Part shown: piece by piece, positions 55,257 through 64,000 of the stretch
Position numbering within the stretch: the stretch's first letter is position 1
Layout: every line of letters begins with the position of its first letter
Origin: Pseudomonas sp. HMWF032
GTDB taxonomy: Bacteria > Pseudomonadota > Gammaproteobacteria > Pseudomonadales > Pseudomonadaceae
Direction: 5' to 3'
Assembly (NCBI RefSeq): GCF_003060885.1
Contig: NZ_QAIG01000013.1
Location: 298,712-362,711, forward strand
Length of the DNA stretch: 64,000 bases
Program-made: the position numbers and the translations under genes
The notes under the pieces: model-generated
The model's input: only the letters and a program-made list of their open reading frames with translations
What the model was told of the DNA's origin: nothing
Database searches by the model: none

Positions 55257-57485
55257 ATGAACTCAGTAGCCGCACTCGATGAGCTGATCCAGCGCATCGG
55301 CCTCAACCGCCGTGACGTGCATGAGCGGCGCAAACTCCTCGACTGGCAGGATGCCGACGCCACACGCCTGAATAGCGCCGCCGCGCACATGAGCGACACC
55401 CAACAGGCCTTTACCGAGCGCCTTTACGGACACCTGGCCGGCTTTCCCGGCCCCGCCAGCCTGATCAGCAGCGCATCCACCCTGCAACGCCTCAAGCACA
55501 GCCAGCTGGATTACTACCAGCGTCTCTGGCACGGCCCCTACAACGCCGACTACGTGGCCAGCCGCCTGCGCATCGGGCTGATCCACCAGCTGGCCGGCAT
55601 CGAACTGAAATGGTACATGGCCGGTTACCGGCTGTACCTCGATGAAGTCCTCGCCCGCCTATTCGCGGAGCATCCCGACCAGGCTCTCTACGCCAGCCTG
55701 TTGAAAGCGGTGTTCTTCGACATGACGCTGGCCATCGACACCTACAGCGCCGCCCAGCGCAAGGCCCTGGAAGACAGCGAAGCGCGGTTCGCCCGGGCCT
55801 TGCGTGGCGCCAATGACGGCATCTGGGACTGGCACCTGCAGCACGATCGTCTATATGTCTCGGCACGCTGGGCCCGCATGCTCGACCTCGACCGTGATCA
55901 GCTCGGCGAAAGCAGCGCCAGCTGGTTCAGCCGCGTGCACCCGGACGACCTGCCGGCGTTGCGCCAGGCCCTGGAAAGCCACCTCAGTGGCGCCAGCCCG
56001 CTGTTGCACCACGAGTACCGCATCCGTCGCTGCAATGGCGATTACCTCTGGGTGCTGGTGCGTGGCGTGGCGCAGAGCGATGCCAGCGGGCAACAGCGCA
56101 TCGCCGGTTCGCAGAGCGACATCAGCGCACGCAAGGCCGTCGAACAGCAACTGCGCCACGCCGCCCGCCACGACCCGCTGACCGGCCTGGGCAACCGCCT
56201 GCGCCTCGACGAGCTGCTGCTGCAAGCCCTGCAACAGCTGGGCAAAGAGGGCGCGCGTGCAGCCGCACTGCTGTTTATCGACCTCGACCGCTTCAAGCTG
56301 ATCAACGACAGCCTCGGTCACTCCTGCGGCGATCAGGTACTGATCGAGATCAGCCGCCGCCTGAACCACTGCCTGCGCCCCGGTGATCACGTGTGCCGCT
56401 TTGGCGGTGATGAATTTGTGGTGCTGCTCACCGACCTGGCCAGTACCAGCGATGCCGAGCAGGTGGCCCAGCGCATGCTCGACAGCCTGCACCTGCCCCT
56501 GCATGTACAGGAGCAGGTGCTGGTGGTCAGCGCCAGCATCGGCATCACCGCGTTGCAGGCCAGTGATGCCGCCGAGGATGCCCTGCAGGCCGCCGACCTG
56601 GCCCTGTATCAAGCCAAACAAGCCGGCAAGGCTCAGTTCGCCCGGTTCAGCGCTGAACTGCAGGCCAGCGCGCATCATCAGCTGGAACTGGAAAGCGCTC
56701 TCGGCCAGGCCCTGCTGCGTGATGAGTTTGTCCTGCACTACCAGCCAATCTGTCGCAGTGATGGCACGGGCACTCAGGTCGTCGGGGTCGAGGCCCTGCT
56801 GCGCTGGCAACGCGGCGAAAAGCTGGTCGCACCGCTGGAGTTCATCCCCTCACTGGAAGAGTCCGGGGAGATTGTTCCGGTCGGCGACTGGGTGCTGCGC
56901 CAGGCTTGCCGCCAGGTGCGCGCCTGGCAACAGGCCGGGCACACGCAACTGCACTGCGCCGTAAATCTTTCCAGCCGGCAGTTGCGCCAGGACGACTTTG
57001 TCAACCGGCTCACCGCCATCCTGCAGGACACCGGTTTGCCGCCCTCCTGTCTGGTGCTGGAAATCACCGAAAGCCAGTTGCTGGAAGACAGCACCGCAAC
57101 CCTGATCACCCTGCGCGCCCTCGCCAACCTGGGTATTCAACTGGCCCTGGATGATTTCGGCACCGGCTATTCCTCACTGGGTTACCTCAAACGCTTTCCA
57201 CTGCACATCCTCAAGGTCGACAAGAGCTTTATCGGCGGCGTGCCCGAAGATGCCGAACTGCAAGCCATCAGCCGGGCGATCATCGGCCTGGGCCACAGCC
57301 TCGGCCTGGAGGTCATCGCCGAAGGCGTGGAGCACGCCGCCCACCTGGATTTTCTGCGCACGCAGAACTGCCAACTGGCCCAGGGCTTCTGGTTCAGCCG
57401 TCCCTGCAGCGCCCATGAACTGCAACCCCTGTTCAGCCGCATGAGCACCCGCTTGCCCTCAGCCGAAGAGCCGATCGAATCATGA
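55257..57485 (+). CDS. Globin-coupled PAS-GGDEF-EAL protein
   Basis: A 742-residue cyclic-di-GMP enzyme. The N-terminal 165 residues form a globin-coupled sensor (protoglobin) domain with the proximal His110 in [24 protein letters not shown]_3-like domain (about 175-295) follows, then GGDEF (300-465) with intact GGDEF (383-387) and the RxxD inhibitory site five residues before it (RPGD, 374-377). The EAL domain (480-735) has VEALLRW (512-514), DDFGTGYSS and EVIAEGVEH. Both catalytic signatures are intact, so it may make and degrade c-di-GMP. The haem domain suggests oxygen sensing. AGGGAGG supports the ATG at 55257. Overlaps the next gene by four bases. Confidence 0.9.
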   Translation: MNSVAALDELIQRIGLNRRDVHERRKLLDWQDADATRLNSAAAHMSDTQQAFTERLYGHLAGFPGPASLISSASTLQRLKHSQLDYYQRLWHGPYNADYVASRLRIGLIHQLAGIELKWYMAGYRLYLDEVLARLFAEHPDQALYASLLKAVFFDMTLAIDTYSAAQRKALEDSEARFARALRGANDGIWDWHLQHDRLYVSARWARMLDLDRDQLGESSASWFSRVHPDDLPALRQALESHLSGASPLLHHEYRIRRCNGDYLWVLVRGVAQSDASGQQRIAGSQSDISARKAVEQQLRHAARHDPLTGLGNRLRLDELLLQALQQLGKEGARAAALLFIDLDRFKLINDSLGHSCGDQVLIEISRRLNHCLRPGDHVCRFGGDEFVVLLTDLASTSDAEQVAQRMLDSLHLPLHVQEQVLVVSASIGITALQASDAAEDALQAADLALYQAKQAGKAQFARFSAELQASAHHQLELESALGQALLRDEFVLHYQPICRSDGTGTQVVGVEALLRWQRGEKLVAPLEFIPSLEESGEIVPVGDWVLRQACRQVRAWQQAGHTQLHCAVNLSSRQLRQDDFVNRLTAILQDTGLPPSCLVLEITESQLLEDSTATLITLRALANLGIQLALDDFGTGYSSLGYLKRFPLHILKVDKSFIGGVPEDAELQAISRAIIGLGHSLGLEVIAEGVEHAAHLDFLRTQNCQLAQGFWFSRPCSAHELQPLFSRMSTRLPSAEEPIES

Positions 57486-59071
57486 AAACCAACCTGCCCG
57501 TTAGTCAGCACGACGTCAGCGTGCCAGAAGACGCCAACATCCTCTCCACCACCAACCTCAAGGGTGCGATCAGCTACATCAACCCTGATTTCATCCGCAT
57601 CAGCGGTTTCGACGAGGCTGAACTGCTCGGCCAGAACCACAACATCGTGCGTCACCCGGATATGCCCAGTGCCGCCTTCAGCGAACTGTGGCAAACCCTC
57701 AAGGCGCGCCGCTCGTGGATGGGCCTGGTGAAAAATCGTTGCAAGAATGGCGATCACTATTGGGTCAGCGCCTACGTCACCCCGGTGGTGCGCAATGGCC
57801 AAACGGTGGAATACCAGTCCGTGCGCACACGCACCACACCCGAGCGCATCGCCCGAGCCGAGTGGTTGTACGGCCAGTTGCGGGCAGGGCGCAGCCCACA
57901 GCAACTGCGTCCACTGCGGCTGCCGCTGGCCAATCGCTTGAGCGTGCTGCTCAGCCTGCCCATCCTCGCCTGCGCCGCCGTTCTGGCAACCAGTGGCAGC
58001 CTGCCCGGCTGGCTGGCCGTCAGCGGCGGATTGGGGTTGAGCGCCTTGCTGTCGGCAGGCTGCCACCTGGCACTGCGGCCACTGCACCAGCTCTGTCAGG
58101 AAGCCCGCGCCCTGGTCGACAACCCGCTGAGCCAGTGGGTCTACAGCGGCCGCCGTGACGAATTCGGCCAATTGGCCTTCGCCCTGCACAGCCTGCGGGT
58201 CGAGTCCGGTGCAGTGGTCGGACGCCTGGCCAACTCGGCCCGGGAACTCAGCCAGGATGCCGCCGAACTGGCCAATGCCATCGACAGCAGCAACGAGGCC
58301 AGCCTGCAGCAACACACAGAGACCGAGCAGGTCAGCAGTGCCATCAGCCAGATGGCCAGCAGCGTGCAGGAGGTGGCGCGCCACGCCCAGCTCAGTGCCA
58401 ATGCCGCCAGCCAGGCCGATCTGGAAACCGTCAACGGCCTGCAACTGGTCGAGGAAACCCGCCAGCAGATCGCCACCCTCGCAGCGGAAGTGCTGCACGG
58501 CCATCAGGTGATCCAGCAGCTGGAGCTGCACAGCCAGGACATCTACCAGGTGCTCGATGTGATCCAGAGCATTGCCGAGCAAACCAACCTGCTGGCCCTT
58601 AACGCCGCCATTGAGGCGGCACGCGCCGGTGAGGCCGGACGCGGCTTTGCCGTGGTGGCCGATGAAGTGCGCGGCCTGGCACAACGGACCCAGCAATCTA
58701 CGGCAAAGATCCACGCCATTATCAATGCCCTGCAGCTGGGCACGCGTGACGCGGTGGCCGCCATGGCGCGCAGCCAGACACAGGCGCAGGCGAGTGTCGA
58801 ACAGGCGCTGCAGGCCGCCGAAGCGCTGGGCGGAATCAACCAGCGGGTGGCGCAGATCAGCGACATGAACATCCAGATTGCCGCGGCAGTGGAGCAGCAA
58901 AGCACGGTGGGTGACAGCATTCAGCTCAACCTCTGCGCCATCCGCGAGGCGAACCTGAGCAGCGTGGCCGCCAGTGATCAGAGTCGCCACAGCGCCCAAC
59001 ACCTGGCGAAGCTGGCCGAGCGTCTGCAACTGCTGGTGGAGCAATTCCACAGCCATCAACGCCACGCCTGA
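57482..59071 (+). CDS. Aer-like PAS methyl-accepting chemoreceptor
   Basis: A 529-residue chemoreceptor. The N-terminal PAS domain (about 15-120) reads [30 protein letters not shown] and [15 protein letters not shown], the Aer-type PAS signature, likely flavin-binding. Two hydrophobic segments (152-170 and 176-197) anchor it without a periplasmic domain. The cytoplasmic signalling tip is [20 protein letters not shown] followed by [20 protein letters not shown]. It should sense redox or energy state and signal to CheA/CheW. Its ATG overlaps the stop of the globin-coupled protein (57482-57485), tying oxygen/redox c-di-GMP signalling to chemotaxis. Confidence 0.9.
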   Translation: MKTNLPVSQHDVSVPEDANILSTTNLKGAISYINPDFIRISGFDEAELLGQNHNIVRHPDMPSAAFSELWQTLKARRSWMGLVKNRCKNGDHYWVSAYVTPVVRNGQTVEYQSVRTRTTPERIARAEWLYGQLRAGRSPQQLRPLRLPLANRLSVLLSLPILACAAVLATSGSLPGWLAVSGGLGLSALLSAGCHLALRPLHQLCQEARALVDNPLSQWVYSGRRDEFGQLAFALHSLRVESGAVVGRLANSARELSQDAAELANAIDSSNEASLQQHTETEQVSSAISQMASSVQEVARHAQLSANAASQADLETVNGLQLVEETRQQIATLAAEVLHGHQVIQQLELHSQDIYQVLDVIQSIAEQTNLLALNAAIEAARAGEAGRGFAVVADEVRGLAQRTQQSTAKIHAIINALQLGTRDAVAAMARSQTQAQASVEQALQAAEALGGINQRVAQISDMNIQIAAAVEQQSTVGDSIQLNLCAIREANLSSVAASDQSRHSAQHLAKLAERLQLLVEQFHSHQRHA

Positions 59072-59288
59072 CCGACGCGGCGCTGGAAAGCAGCGAGACA
59101 GGCGCCCTGCCTCACGAGGACAACGACGTGAAGTAACACCCCAAGAAAATTGGTCTATACCACCCAACCTTGGTTGGGTTGAGGTAACGCGGCGCACCCG
59201 CTTTAAGTTGACATGCGGCATTGCAACCTTTTTGCCATCAATGACCGCTAATACTGCTCAACTCCAACAACAAAAGAGCGCCTTCCCT

Positions 59289-60278
59289 ATGAAAACCCTC
59301 ACCTCCCTGGTCGTTGGTCTAGGCCTGGCTTTTAGCGCCAGCCATGCCAGCGCCTGGTCGCAACCTACGCACAAAAACATCGTCAAAGACGCCCTGGCCT
59401 TCCTCAACTCGGCGCACGCCACGCCCGAGATGAAACGCGCCTACCAGTTCTATGTCGGTGCCGCCGGCAGCGAAGCCCGCGCGGGGGAAATCCTCGGCCA
59501 GGCCGCCTACGACGTCGATGATTTCCAGGACACCCGCCTGGGTGGCTGGTGGGTCGGCTACGAGCACGCGCCGGTGTATGGCGCCGCCGCTTCGCTGGTC
59601 AATTACACCTCCTATTGGCACTTCATCAACATGGCCCGCCAGGGCGACGCCCACGGCAACGACCACGGCGGCTACGACTACCGCTACCGCAAGGTGGATG
59701 GCAGCTGGAGCGGCGACGTTGACTGGTACGCCATGGTTTACCTGTACAACCGCGAGCTGAAGAAAAGCGACTTCGACACCACCGAAGCGCATTACCGTCA
59801 GGGCACGTCCTCCAACTGGCAGACGCACTATGGCGACTTCCAGACTGCGGCCTTTCAGCCCATCGATAACCTGGCCAAATACTGGTTCGATCAGTTCAAA
59901 AACGCCCCCTCGCTGCAAACCATCGGCTACTCACTGCACACCACCGGCGATGTGGCGCAGCCACACCACGCCTGGGTCACCTCGGGCAACGGTCACTCCG
60001 GCTGGGAAGGCTGGGTGGACGATCATTACTTCAGCGAAGGCCTGAACAATATCGCCGCGGTGGCCAACCGGGTGGGCAGTTACGACCCGCAAAAGCCGAT
60101 CCGCGAGCTGCTGACCCAGACCGCGCAAGTGGCCTACCAGCGCCCCGAGCCGCTGTATGACACCAGCTACGCTACCCGCCTGCGGGTGGCCAAGGAGCTG
60201 ATTCCGGAGTCCATCGCCCTCACCGTCAGCGTGCTGACCAAGGGTGCCAACACCTTCTACGGCCAGGGTGGCCTGTAA
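59289..60278 (+). CDS. Secreted zinc-dependent phospholipase C-like protein
   Basis: A 329-residue protein with signal peptide MKTLTSLVVGLGLAFSASHASA. Cleavage after Ala22 makes Trp23 the mature N-terminus (WSQPTHKN), which is a zinc ligand in the zinc-PLC/P1-nuclease fold. Other candidate ligands are His28, DVDDF, TSYWHFINM, and HTTGDVAQPHHAW near 218-230. The family includes phosphatidylcholine-hydrolysing phospholipases C and nucleases; the substrate here is not proven. I chose ATG 59289 because the signal peptide begins there. The next gene, a parvulin-like foldase, starts 11 bases after the stop. Confidence 0.85.
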   Translation: MKTLTSLVVGLGLAFSASHASAWSQPTHKNIVKDALAFLNSAHATPEMKRAYQFYVGAAGSEARAGEILGQAAYDVDDFQDTRLGGWWVGYEHAPVYGAAASLVNYTSYWHFINMARQGDAHGNDHGGYDYRYRKVDGSWSGDVDWYAMVYLYNRELKKSDFDTTEAHYRQGTSSNWQTHYGDFQTAAFQPIDNLAKYWFDQFKNAPSLQTIGYSLHTTGDVAQPHHAWVTSGNGHSGWEGWVDDHYFSEGLNNIAAVANRVGSYDPQKPIRELLTQTAQVAYQRPEPLYDTSYATRLRVAKELIPESIALTVSVLTKGANTFYGQGGL

Positions 60279-60288
60279 GGTGCGCGCG

Positions 60289-61530
60289 ATGATCCAGCGC
60301 AGTTTGCTGGTACTGGGGCTGACCGGCATCTGCCTGTCAGCCCTGGGCAGCCAGGACCTGCACATCAACGGTGAACGCCTGCCTGGCAAAAGCATCGGCC
60401 TGCTGGAACAGGCCATGACCCGGGTCAAATTCAACACCGACCTGCGCCTGCTGCGCACAGGCCTGGCGGAAAACCACCTGCTGGCCCGTGAGGTGGAAGA
60501 CGAACTGAATACCAAATACAGCAGCGATTTGGATGCCTTGGTCGAGCGCGAGGCGAGCAATCTGATCGAGCAGGTCTACGGCCGCCAATTCGACCACGAT
60601 GTACGCCCCTTTCTGCGTCAGCCACAGGCGCTGAGCAGTGCCCGCATGCGCCAGGTACTGACCGCGCCAACCCAAGGCGTGGTGCTCGACAGCCTGCAGT
60701 TGAGCCCCCAACAACAAACCGATGCTGCCCAGGTGCAGCTAATCAGTTGGCAATTCCCCGGCCAGGCCGAACAACGCCTGAACCTGCTGGAGCTGTATCA
60801 AGGCGACAACGTGCAAGGCCGCGTGGAGCTGCAACAGGGCAACCTGGTGTACCTGGCTGAACAGGTGCGCCAGCAGGCGCTGCGTGACTACCTCTGGTAT
60901 CAGCTCGGCGAGAAAGGCTTTAGCACGGACGAACAGGCCGGCATCCGCCAGCTGGTGCGCGACAAACTCGTCCGCCACAAGTACCTGCACCAGCTTGGCC
61001 TGCACAACGACTTTCACCATGAAACCGCCGGCCTGCGCGAACGCGCTAGCCGGGTCAGCGATGCGGACGCCGAGGCTTACTACCAGCGCAACCTGCAGCT
61101 CTACCTGAACGTTGCCCAGGTGCAGGCCAGCCATATCCGCCTGGCTGATCAAGCCAGTGCCGACCGGGTGTATGCCGAACTGCAACAGGGCCTGAGCTTC
61201 GATGACGCCGTGCGCCGCTACTCACTGGCTGAGACCAAGAGCCACACGCCACCCGGCGACCTCGGCCTGATTCGCCCACAGGACGCGCCGCTGGATTTTC
61301 TGCGCAAGACCGCCCTGCTGCAGAAGGCAAACAGCATTTCTCAACCGATGTTGATCGACGGTGCCTTCGAGATCGTGCAGGTACGCAGCCGCGAGGATCG
61401 ACAGCTGCCACTGAGCGATCCCAGCGTGCGGTATGAGGTCAACCAGGCCGTGGCCAAGGAGCAACTGACCCAAGCCTTCCAGGCTCGCGTCGACGCTCTG
61501 CTGGCCAACGCCAAGGTAGAAGGGCTATGA
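60289..61530 (+). CDS. Parvulin-type peptidyl-prolyl isomerase-like exported protein
   Basis: A 413-residue protein with an N-terminal hydrophobic signal (MIQRSLLVLGLTGICLSALG). The C-terminal half contains a PpiC-type parvulin domain: VQASHIRLADQASADRVYAELQQGLSFDDAVRRYSLAETKSHTPPGDLGLIRPQD, then ISQPMLIDGAFEIVQVRSRED. The N-terminal half is SurA-like helical. AAGG at 60277-60280 fits the ATG at 60289. It lies between the phospholipase and a membrane-anchored protein, which suggests a dedicated periplasmic foldase for the phospholipase. The next gene overlaps by four bases. Confidence 0.85.
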   Translation: MIQRSLLVLGLTGICLSALGSQDLHINGERLPGKSIGLLEQAMTRVKFNTDLRLLRTGLAENHLLAREVEDELNTKYSSDLDALVEREASNLIEQVYGRQFDHDVRPFLRQPQALSSARMRQVLTAPTQGVVLDSLQLSPQQQTDAAQVQLISWQFPGQAEQRLNLLELYQGDNVQGRVELQQGNLVYLAEQVRQQALRDYLWYQLGEKGFSTDEQAGIRQLVRDKLVRHKYLHQLGLHNDFHHETAGLRERASRVSDADAEAYYQRNLQLYLNVAQVQASHIRLADQASADRVYAELQQGLSFDDAVRRYSLAETKSHTPPGDLGLIRPQDAPLDFLRKTALLQKANSISQPMLIDGAFEIVQVRSREDRQLPLSDPSVRYEVNQAVAKEQLTQAFQARVDALLANAKVEGL

Positions 61531-62111
61531 AGGCCTGGCTCGGTATCGGCCTACTCGGCGTGATCACCGCGGTGACCATCGTCGTTGTGCGCACGCCCCA
61601 GGCTGATATCACACCTGCCGTTGCAGCACAGACTGCAACACCAATCAGTCCGCCCATTCGCCTGCCAGAGATGCCCGCCGCACTGCCGAAACAGCAGCCA
61701 GCGGCAGCCCCAACACCTGCGGAACAACCTGTGGAAGCGCCGCCCAGCGAACCGCCCCTGAATGCCCAGGAAGCGCAGATGCTGATTCAGCTTATGGCCG
61801 ATCAGGGTGACCCACGCAGCCCGGCCCTGGGCCAACTCAAACCGCGCCAACCCGCCAGCCCCGCCCAAATGGCCGATCCGGCGCAGTACAACGCCTTCGA
61901 AGAACAACAAACCCGCGACCAGATCATGGCCTACGCCAGCGGCGTCCAGCAGATCCCCGCCATCCGCGAGCGCATCGAACAAGCCGCGCAATCCGGCGAA
62001 CGCAGCCAAACCGAACTCGACGAAGCCCGCGCCGCGCTGGAGCAGCTGGAAATGCTGCAGAACAAACTGCTGAGGGAAAGACCGGAACTGTTACCGGATG
62101 GAGGCGAGTGA
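61527..62111 (+). CDS. Membrane-anchored proline-rich protein, unknown function
   Basis: A 194-residue protein starting at ATG 61527 within the stop of the foldase gene. Residues 2-22 are one membrane anchor (WLGIGLLGVITAVTIVVV), followed by a Pro/Ala-rich linker (about 38-78: PPIRLPEMPAALPKQQPAAA) and a helical end with possible coiled coil (RERIEQAAQSGERSQTELDEARAALEQLEMLQ). This inner-membrane anchor plus long periplasmic linker resembles assembly or secretion-helper proteins, for example lipase-foldase layouts, but no homology is recognised. Its place makes it the third gene of the phospholipase operon. Confidence 0.7.
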   Translation: MKAWLGIGLLGVITAVTIVVVRTPQADITPAVAAQTATPISPPIRLPEMPAALPKQQPAAAPTPAEQPVEAPPSEPPLNAQEAQMLIQLMADQGDPRSPALGQLKPRQPASPAQMADPAQYNAFEEQQTRDQIMAYASGVQQIPAIRERIEQAAQSGERSQTELDEARAALEQLEMLQNKLLRERPELLPDGGE

Positions 62112-62414
62112 CAGAAATACGCTCATCCGATGGGTGCCCAAATGCTCTAATCGACTCACCACCCGAAGTAGGAACTTCGGCCGGCCATCCCTCGCTCGTA
62201 CTGCAGGCATGCGCAGTAAAAGCCTGACAATAGATGCATGGCGTAATACCCGTGGCGCACAAAAGAACGGCGGGATGGCGAGCGGCGCTTAAACGGCAGC
62301 GAGCAATTAGCACCAAAACAAATTCTATTCAGATCCAAAATATTTATCTGAATAAATTTCCACACGCTGTCACGCCATTAGGTACAGCATTTAAGCGCCA
62401 CGTCTTTATATTGA
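62112..62414. other. Intergenic stretch, composition border
   Basis: About 300 bases between convergent genes. GC drops sharply toward the right. CCGAAG and CTTCGG (62163-62168 and 62175-62180) form a small hairpin that may end the phospholipase operon. A short frame at 62234-62503 overlaps the next gene on the other strand and looks spurious. Nothing else is recognised. Confidence 0.6.
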
Positions 62415-63374
62415 TTAATGACATTTTAACGCCAACCGTAAAAGACGCACAGCGGCTCGAGGATAACCATTACGCAGGCTCCACGGTCGAATTTGTTTTT
62501 TGATATGTGCTTTAGTGCTGACTAGCGCATGCTGTGCAACTGAGTGTTCAGATACACACTGTTCGCTGAGACGGGCATAGACGCGCAGATTACCCTCGTA
62601 TATTCCATACGCCTCACGGCAACTGTGTTGAACCTTAAAGCCATTTTTCTGCAATAAAGCCTCGAGCGTTTCCATACAGAAGTAGCTACGGTGAGAAATA
62701 TGGATTTGCCACAAACCAAGTTTCGGCCAATTAGCCAGAATATCGGGCACCTCTATAACCAGCCAACCATCAGGGGCAATCAGTTTGGCAATCCATCCCA
62801 GCGCCTTTCCCGGCTCATCCAGATGCTCCAGCACATGAAATAAGGTCACCAACTTTGGCTTGAATGGCAGCTGAGTCGTTTGGTCCAGGTACCCGTCCTG
62901 GATAGCCTCACCTAATCCCAAGGTATGAACCGCATGCTCGCGCTGAGGCCCACCAGGTTCAATACCGGCATATTGTTCGCAGCCATGTGCCCTGCAGGCG
63001 TCCAGGAAAAAGCCTAACCCAGAGCCCACGTCCAACACAGAAGAGCATTCACCAACCACTGCGTTGATTTCGCTGTAGCGATAGCCCGCAATCAGGCGGT
63101 AGTGACAGAGCGCATCTTCGGGTGGCGGCTGACGCATCAAGCGAGGGTAAATGTGTGAATAGAAACGGGTCTGGGCTTCACCGCTGAGCCCTCGAGCCAG
63201 GTAAACCACGCCGCATCCACGACAAGCCGATAGATTGACTTCAAGAAAATAGCGATCACGACGCCAGATGAAAGAGGGGTCGCGCTTACCGCAGGACGGA
63301 CACGGAAGCTCCAGCAGATTCTGGTTCAGCCTGCCGAGCTCAACCAGCAAAGAGGAATTTTGACTAACCGACAT
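62415..63374 (-). CDS. Class I SAM-dependent methyltransferase with zinc-ribbon N-terminus
   Basis: A 319-residue protein. Residues 25-54 hold two C-x-x-C pairs (CPSCGK and CRGCGVVY), a zinc-ribbon common in sugar or polyketide methyltransferase-like proteins. The SAM-binding motif I is VLDVGSGLGFFLD (113-125). Later motifs VTLFHVLEHLDEPGKALGW and PDGWLVIEVPDI resemble Methyltransf_23/24 proteins often found in surface-polysaccharide gene sets. The acceptor is unknown. It lies in an AT-rich setting with another methyltransferase to the right, unlike the core DNA to the left. Confidence 0.87.
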   Translation of the reverse strand: MSVSQNSSLLVELGRLNQNLLELPCPSCGKRDPSFIWRRDRYFLEVNLSACRGCGVVYLARGLSGEAQTRFYSHIYPRLMRQPPPEDALCHYRLIAGYRYSEINAVVGECSSVLDVGSGLGFFLDACRAHGCEQYAGIEPGGPQREHAVHTLGLGEAIQDGYLDQTTQLPFKPKLVTLFHVLEHLDEPGKALGWIAKLIAPDGWLVIEVPDILANWPKLGLWQIHISHRSYFCMETLEALLQKNGFKVQHSCREAYGIYEGNLRVYARLSEQCVSEHSVAQHALVSTKAHIKKQIRPWSLRNGYPRAAVRLLRLALKCH

Positions 63375-63745
63375 TAATGCCCACTATATATTAAATGATT
63401 TTTTATCAGCGCACTTTAAATCAACACACCATTACTTTAAACCACATTCACAAACATTAAAAAATCAAACAAAAAACACAAAGCAATGACCACATATTAA
63501 TTTACCGAAGCGTAACATAAAAAACTTCCACCTGAATTATTAAAGCCTACCTGAGCACTTTAAGCCATTGAAAACCTCCGATTTCCGATAACCACTATAG
63601 CCTGCTTACATTCACAAGCGGATAAAATAAAAAATCACAGCACATAAAATGATTACGCCATGCACCGCACAGAAAATTTAACACTACGCCTTGCAAAGGC
63701 CTATACTCAAAGAATTCTAGCGTCTAATTCTACCGTGAAAAAATA
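63375..63745. other. AT-rich intergenic stretch
   Basis: 371 bases with no gene. The row 63421-63480 is about 27% GC by hand count, against about 60-70% in core genes. It must hold the promoter of the - strand methyltransferase at 63374. I see no clear motif or repeat. This composition suggests laterally acquired DNA. Confidence 0.6.
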
Positions 63746-64000
63746 TTATTCAGAATCCATAGGTTTCTTGCGGTAAACACCATCATCCCCCCTCACACCA
63801 GGCAGTAAATGATCGTCCCTACCGTAAATGGGAGTGACCTCTGTTTCATCGGTGAAAGTCTCCCGTTGCAGGCACTCAAACAAGTAAGCAACCTGCGTAT
63901 CGCCAAAGCGGAAGTTGGCGTGGCGAATCACTAACAGGCCGCCAGGACGCAATACCCTAGCAAAATCTATGATAACTCGCTCGAAATCGCTAAATCTCAG
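63746..64000 (-). CDS. Partial SAM-dependent methyltransferase (C-terminal part)
   Basis: The frame is open to the right edge, so only the C-terminal 84 residues are seen: FERVIIDFARVLRPGGLLVIRHANFRFGD, then YLFECLQRETFTDETEVTPIYGRDDHLL. The LRPGGLLVIRHAN segment is the post-motif III strand of a Methyltransf_11-like enzyme. Shares strand and AT-rich setting with the methyltransferase at 62415 and may belong to the same surface-polysaccharide set. The rest of the gene lies beyond the window. Confidence 0.72.
   Translation of the reverse strand: MRFSDFERVIIDFARVLRPGGLLVIRHANFRFGDTQVAYLFECLQRETFTDETEVTPIYGRDDHLLPGVRGDDGVYRKKPMDSE

Noticed and set aside
62234-62503. 89-residue + strand frame
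   Set aside because: Overlaps the 3' end of the methyltransferase gene and has no binding site or domain.

Overview
The window reads as a chromosomal segment of a Pseudomonas-type gammaproteobacterium. Most of it is GC-rich with dense genes. It carries gene sets and gene orders known from Pseudomonas: the spu polyamine cluster with the divergent spuI, trpBA beside divergent trpI, pit-argE-argA, the HAD phosphatase/gamma-carbonic anhydrase/prlC/yheV group, and recCBD. The left end has several attC sites of the Pseudomonas chromosomal-integron type. I found no tRNA, rRNA or CRISPR array.

Layout. (1) 1-3690 is the distal end of an integron cassette array: seven small, AT-richer cassettes on the + strand, separated by seven attC sites of mixed type. 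The integrase gene is not in the window. (2) 3856-7420 has a VOC/glyoxalase gene broken by one base, an OsmC-YcaO fusion gene, a small TIGR03643-type gene and the remnant of a GGDEF gene. (3) 7441-19371 is the polyamine region. spuABCDEFGH runs on the - strand (gamma-glutamyl pathway enzymes, transaminase, two binding proteins and an ABC importer), spuI is divergent, and a third, divergent binding protein follows. Five gaps inside the spu operon hold stem-loops. (4) 19458-25250 has a CYTH/CHAD gene, the phosphate carrier pitA, and the arginine genes argE and argA. (5) 25344-36703 holds a TetR gene, trpBA/trpI, dodecin, a luciferase-like monooxygenase, lipoproteins, a putative aminopeptidase, an HAD phosphatase, gamma-carbonic anhydrase, prlC and yheV. 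(6) 36885-45618 is the most interesting block: a tightly overlapping operon of a ribbon-helix-helix regulator, a SNF2-type helicase, a Schlafen-AlbA_2/ATPase protein, a type III-like DNA methyltransferase (Mod) and a type III-like restriction helicase-nuclease (Res). It looks like an expanded restriction-modification defence system and sits directly beside recDBC. (7) 45713-54586 is recCBD; recB carries an in-frame repeat-like insertion. (8) 55257-59071 is a globin-coupled PAS-GGDEF-EAL protein overlapping an Aer-like chemoreceptor. (9) 59289-62111 is a secreted zinc phospholipase C-like gene, a parvulin-like foldase and a membrane-anchored proline-rich protein. (10) 62415-64000 has two methyltransferase genes in an AT-rich setting, the last running off the edge.

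The window is also rich in intergenic repeats: GTAGG-type inverted repeats at several sites, a 270-base nested palindrome at 31129-31398, a 145-base element with imperfect terminal inverted repeats at 20857-21001 and a REP-like pair at 19389-19441. Family names come from reading motifs and remembered families; no database search was run.
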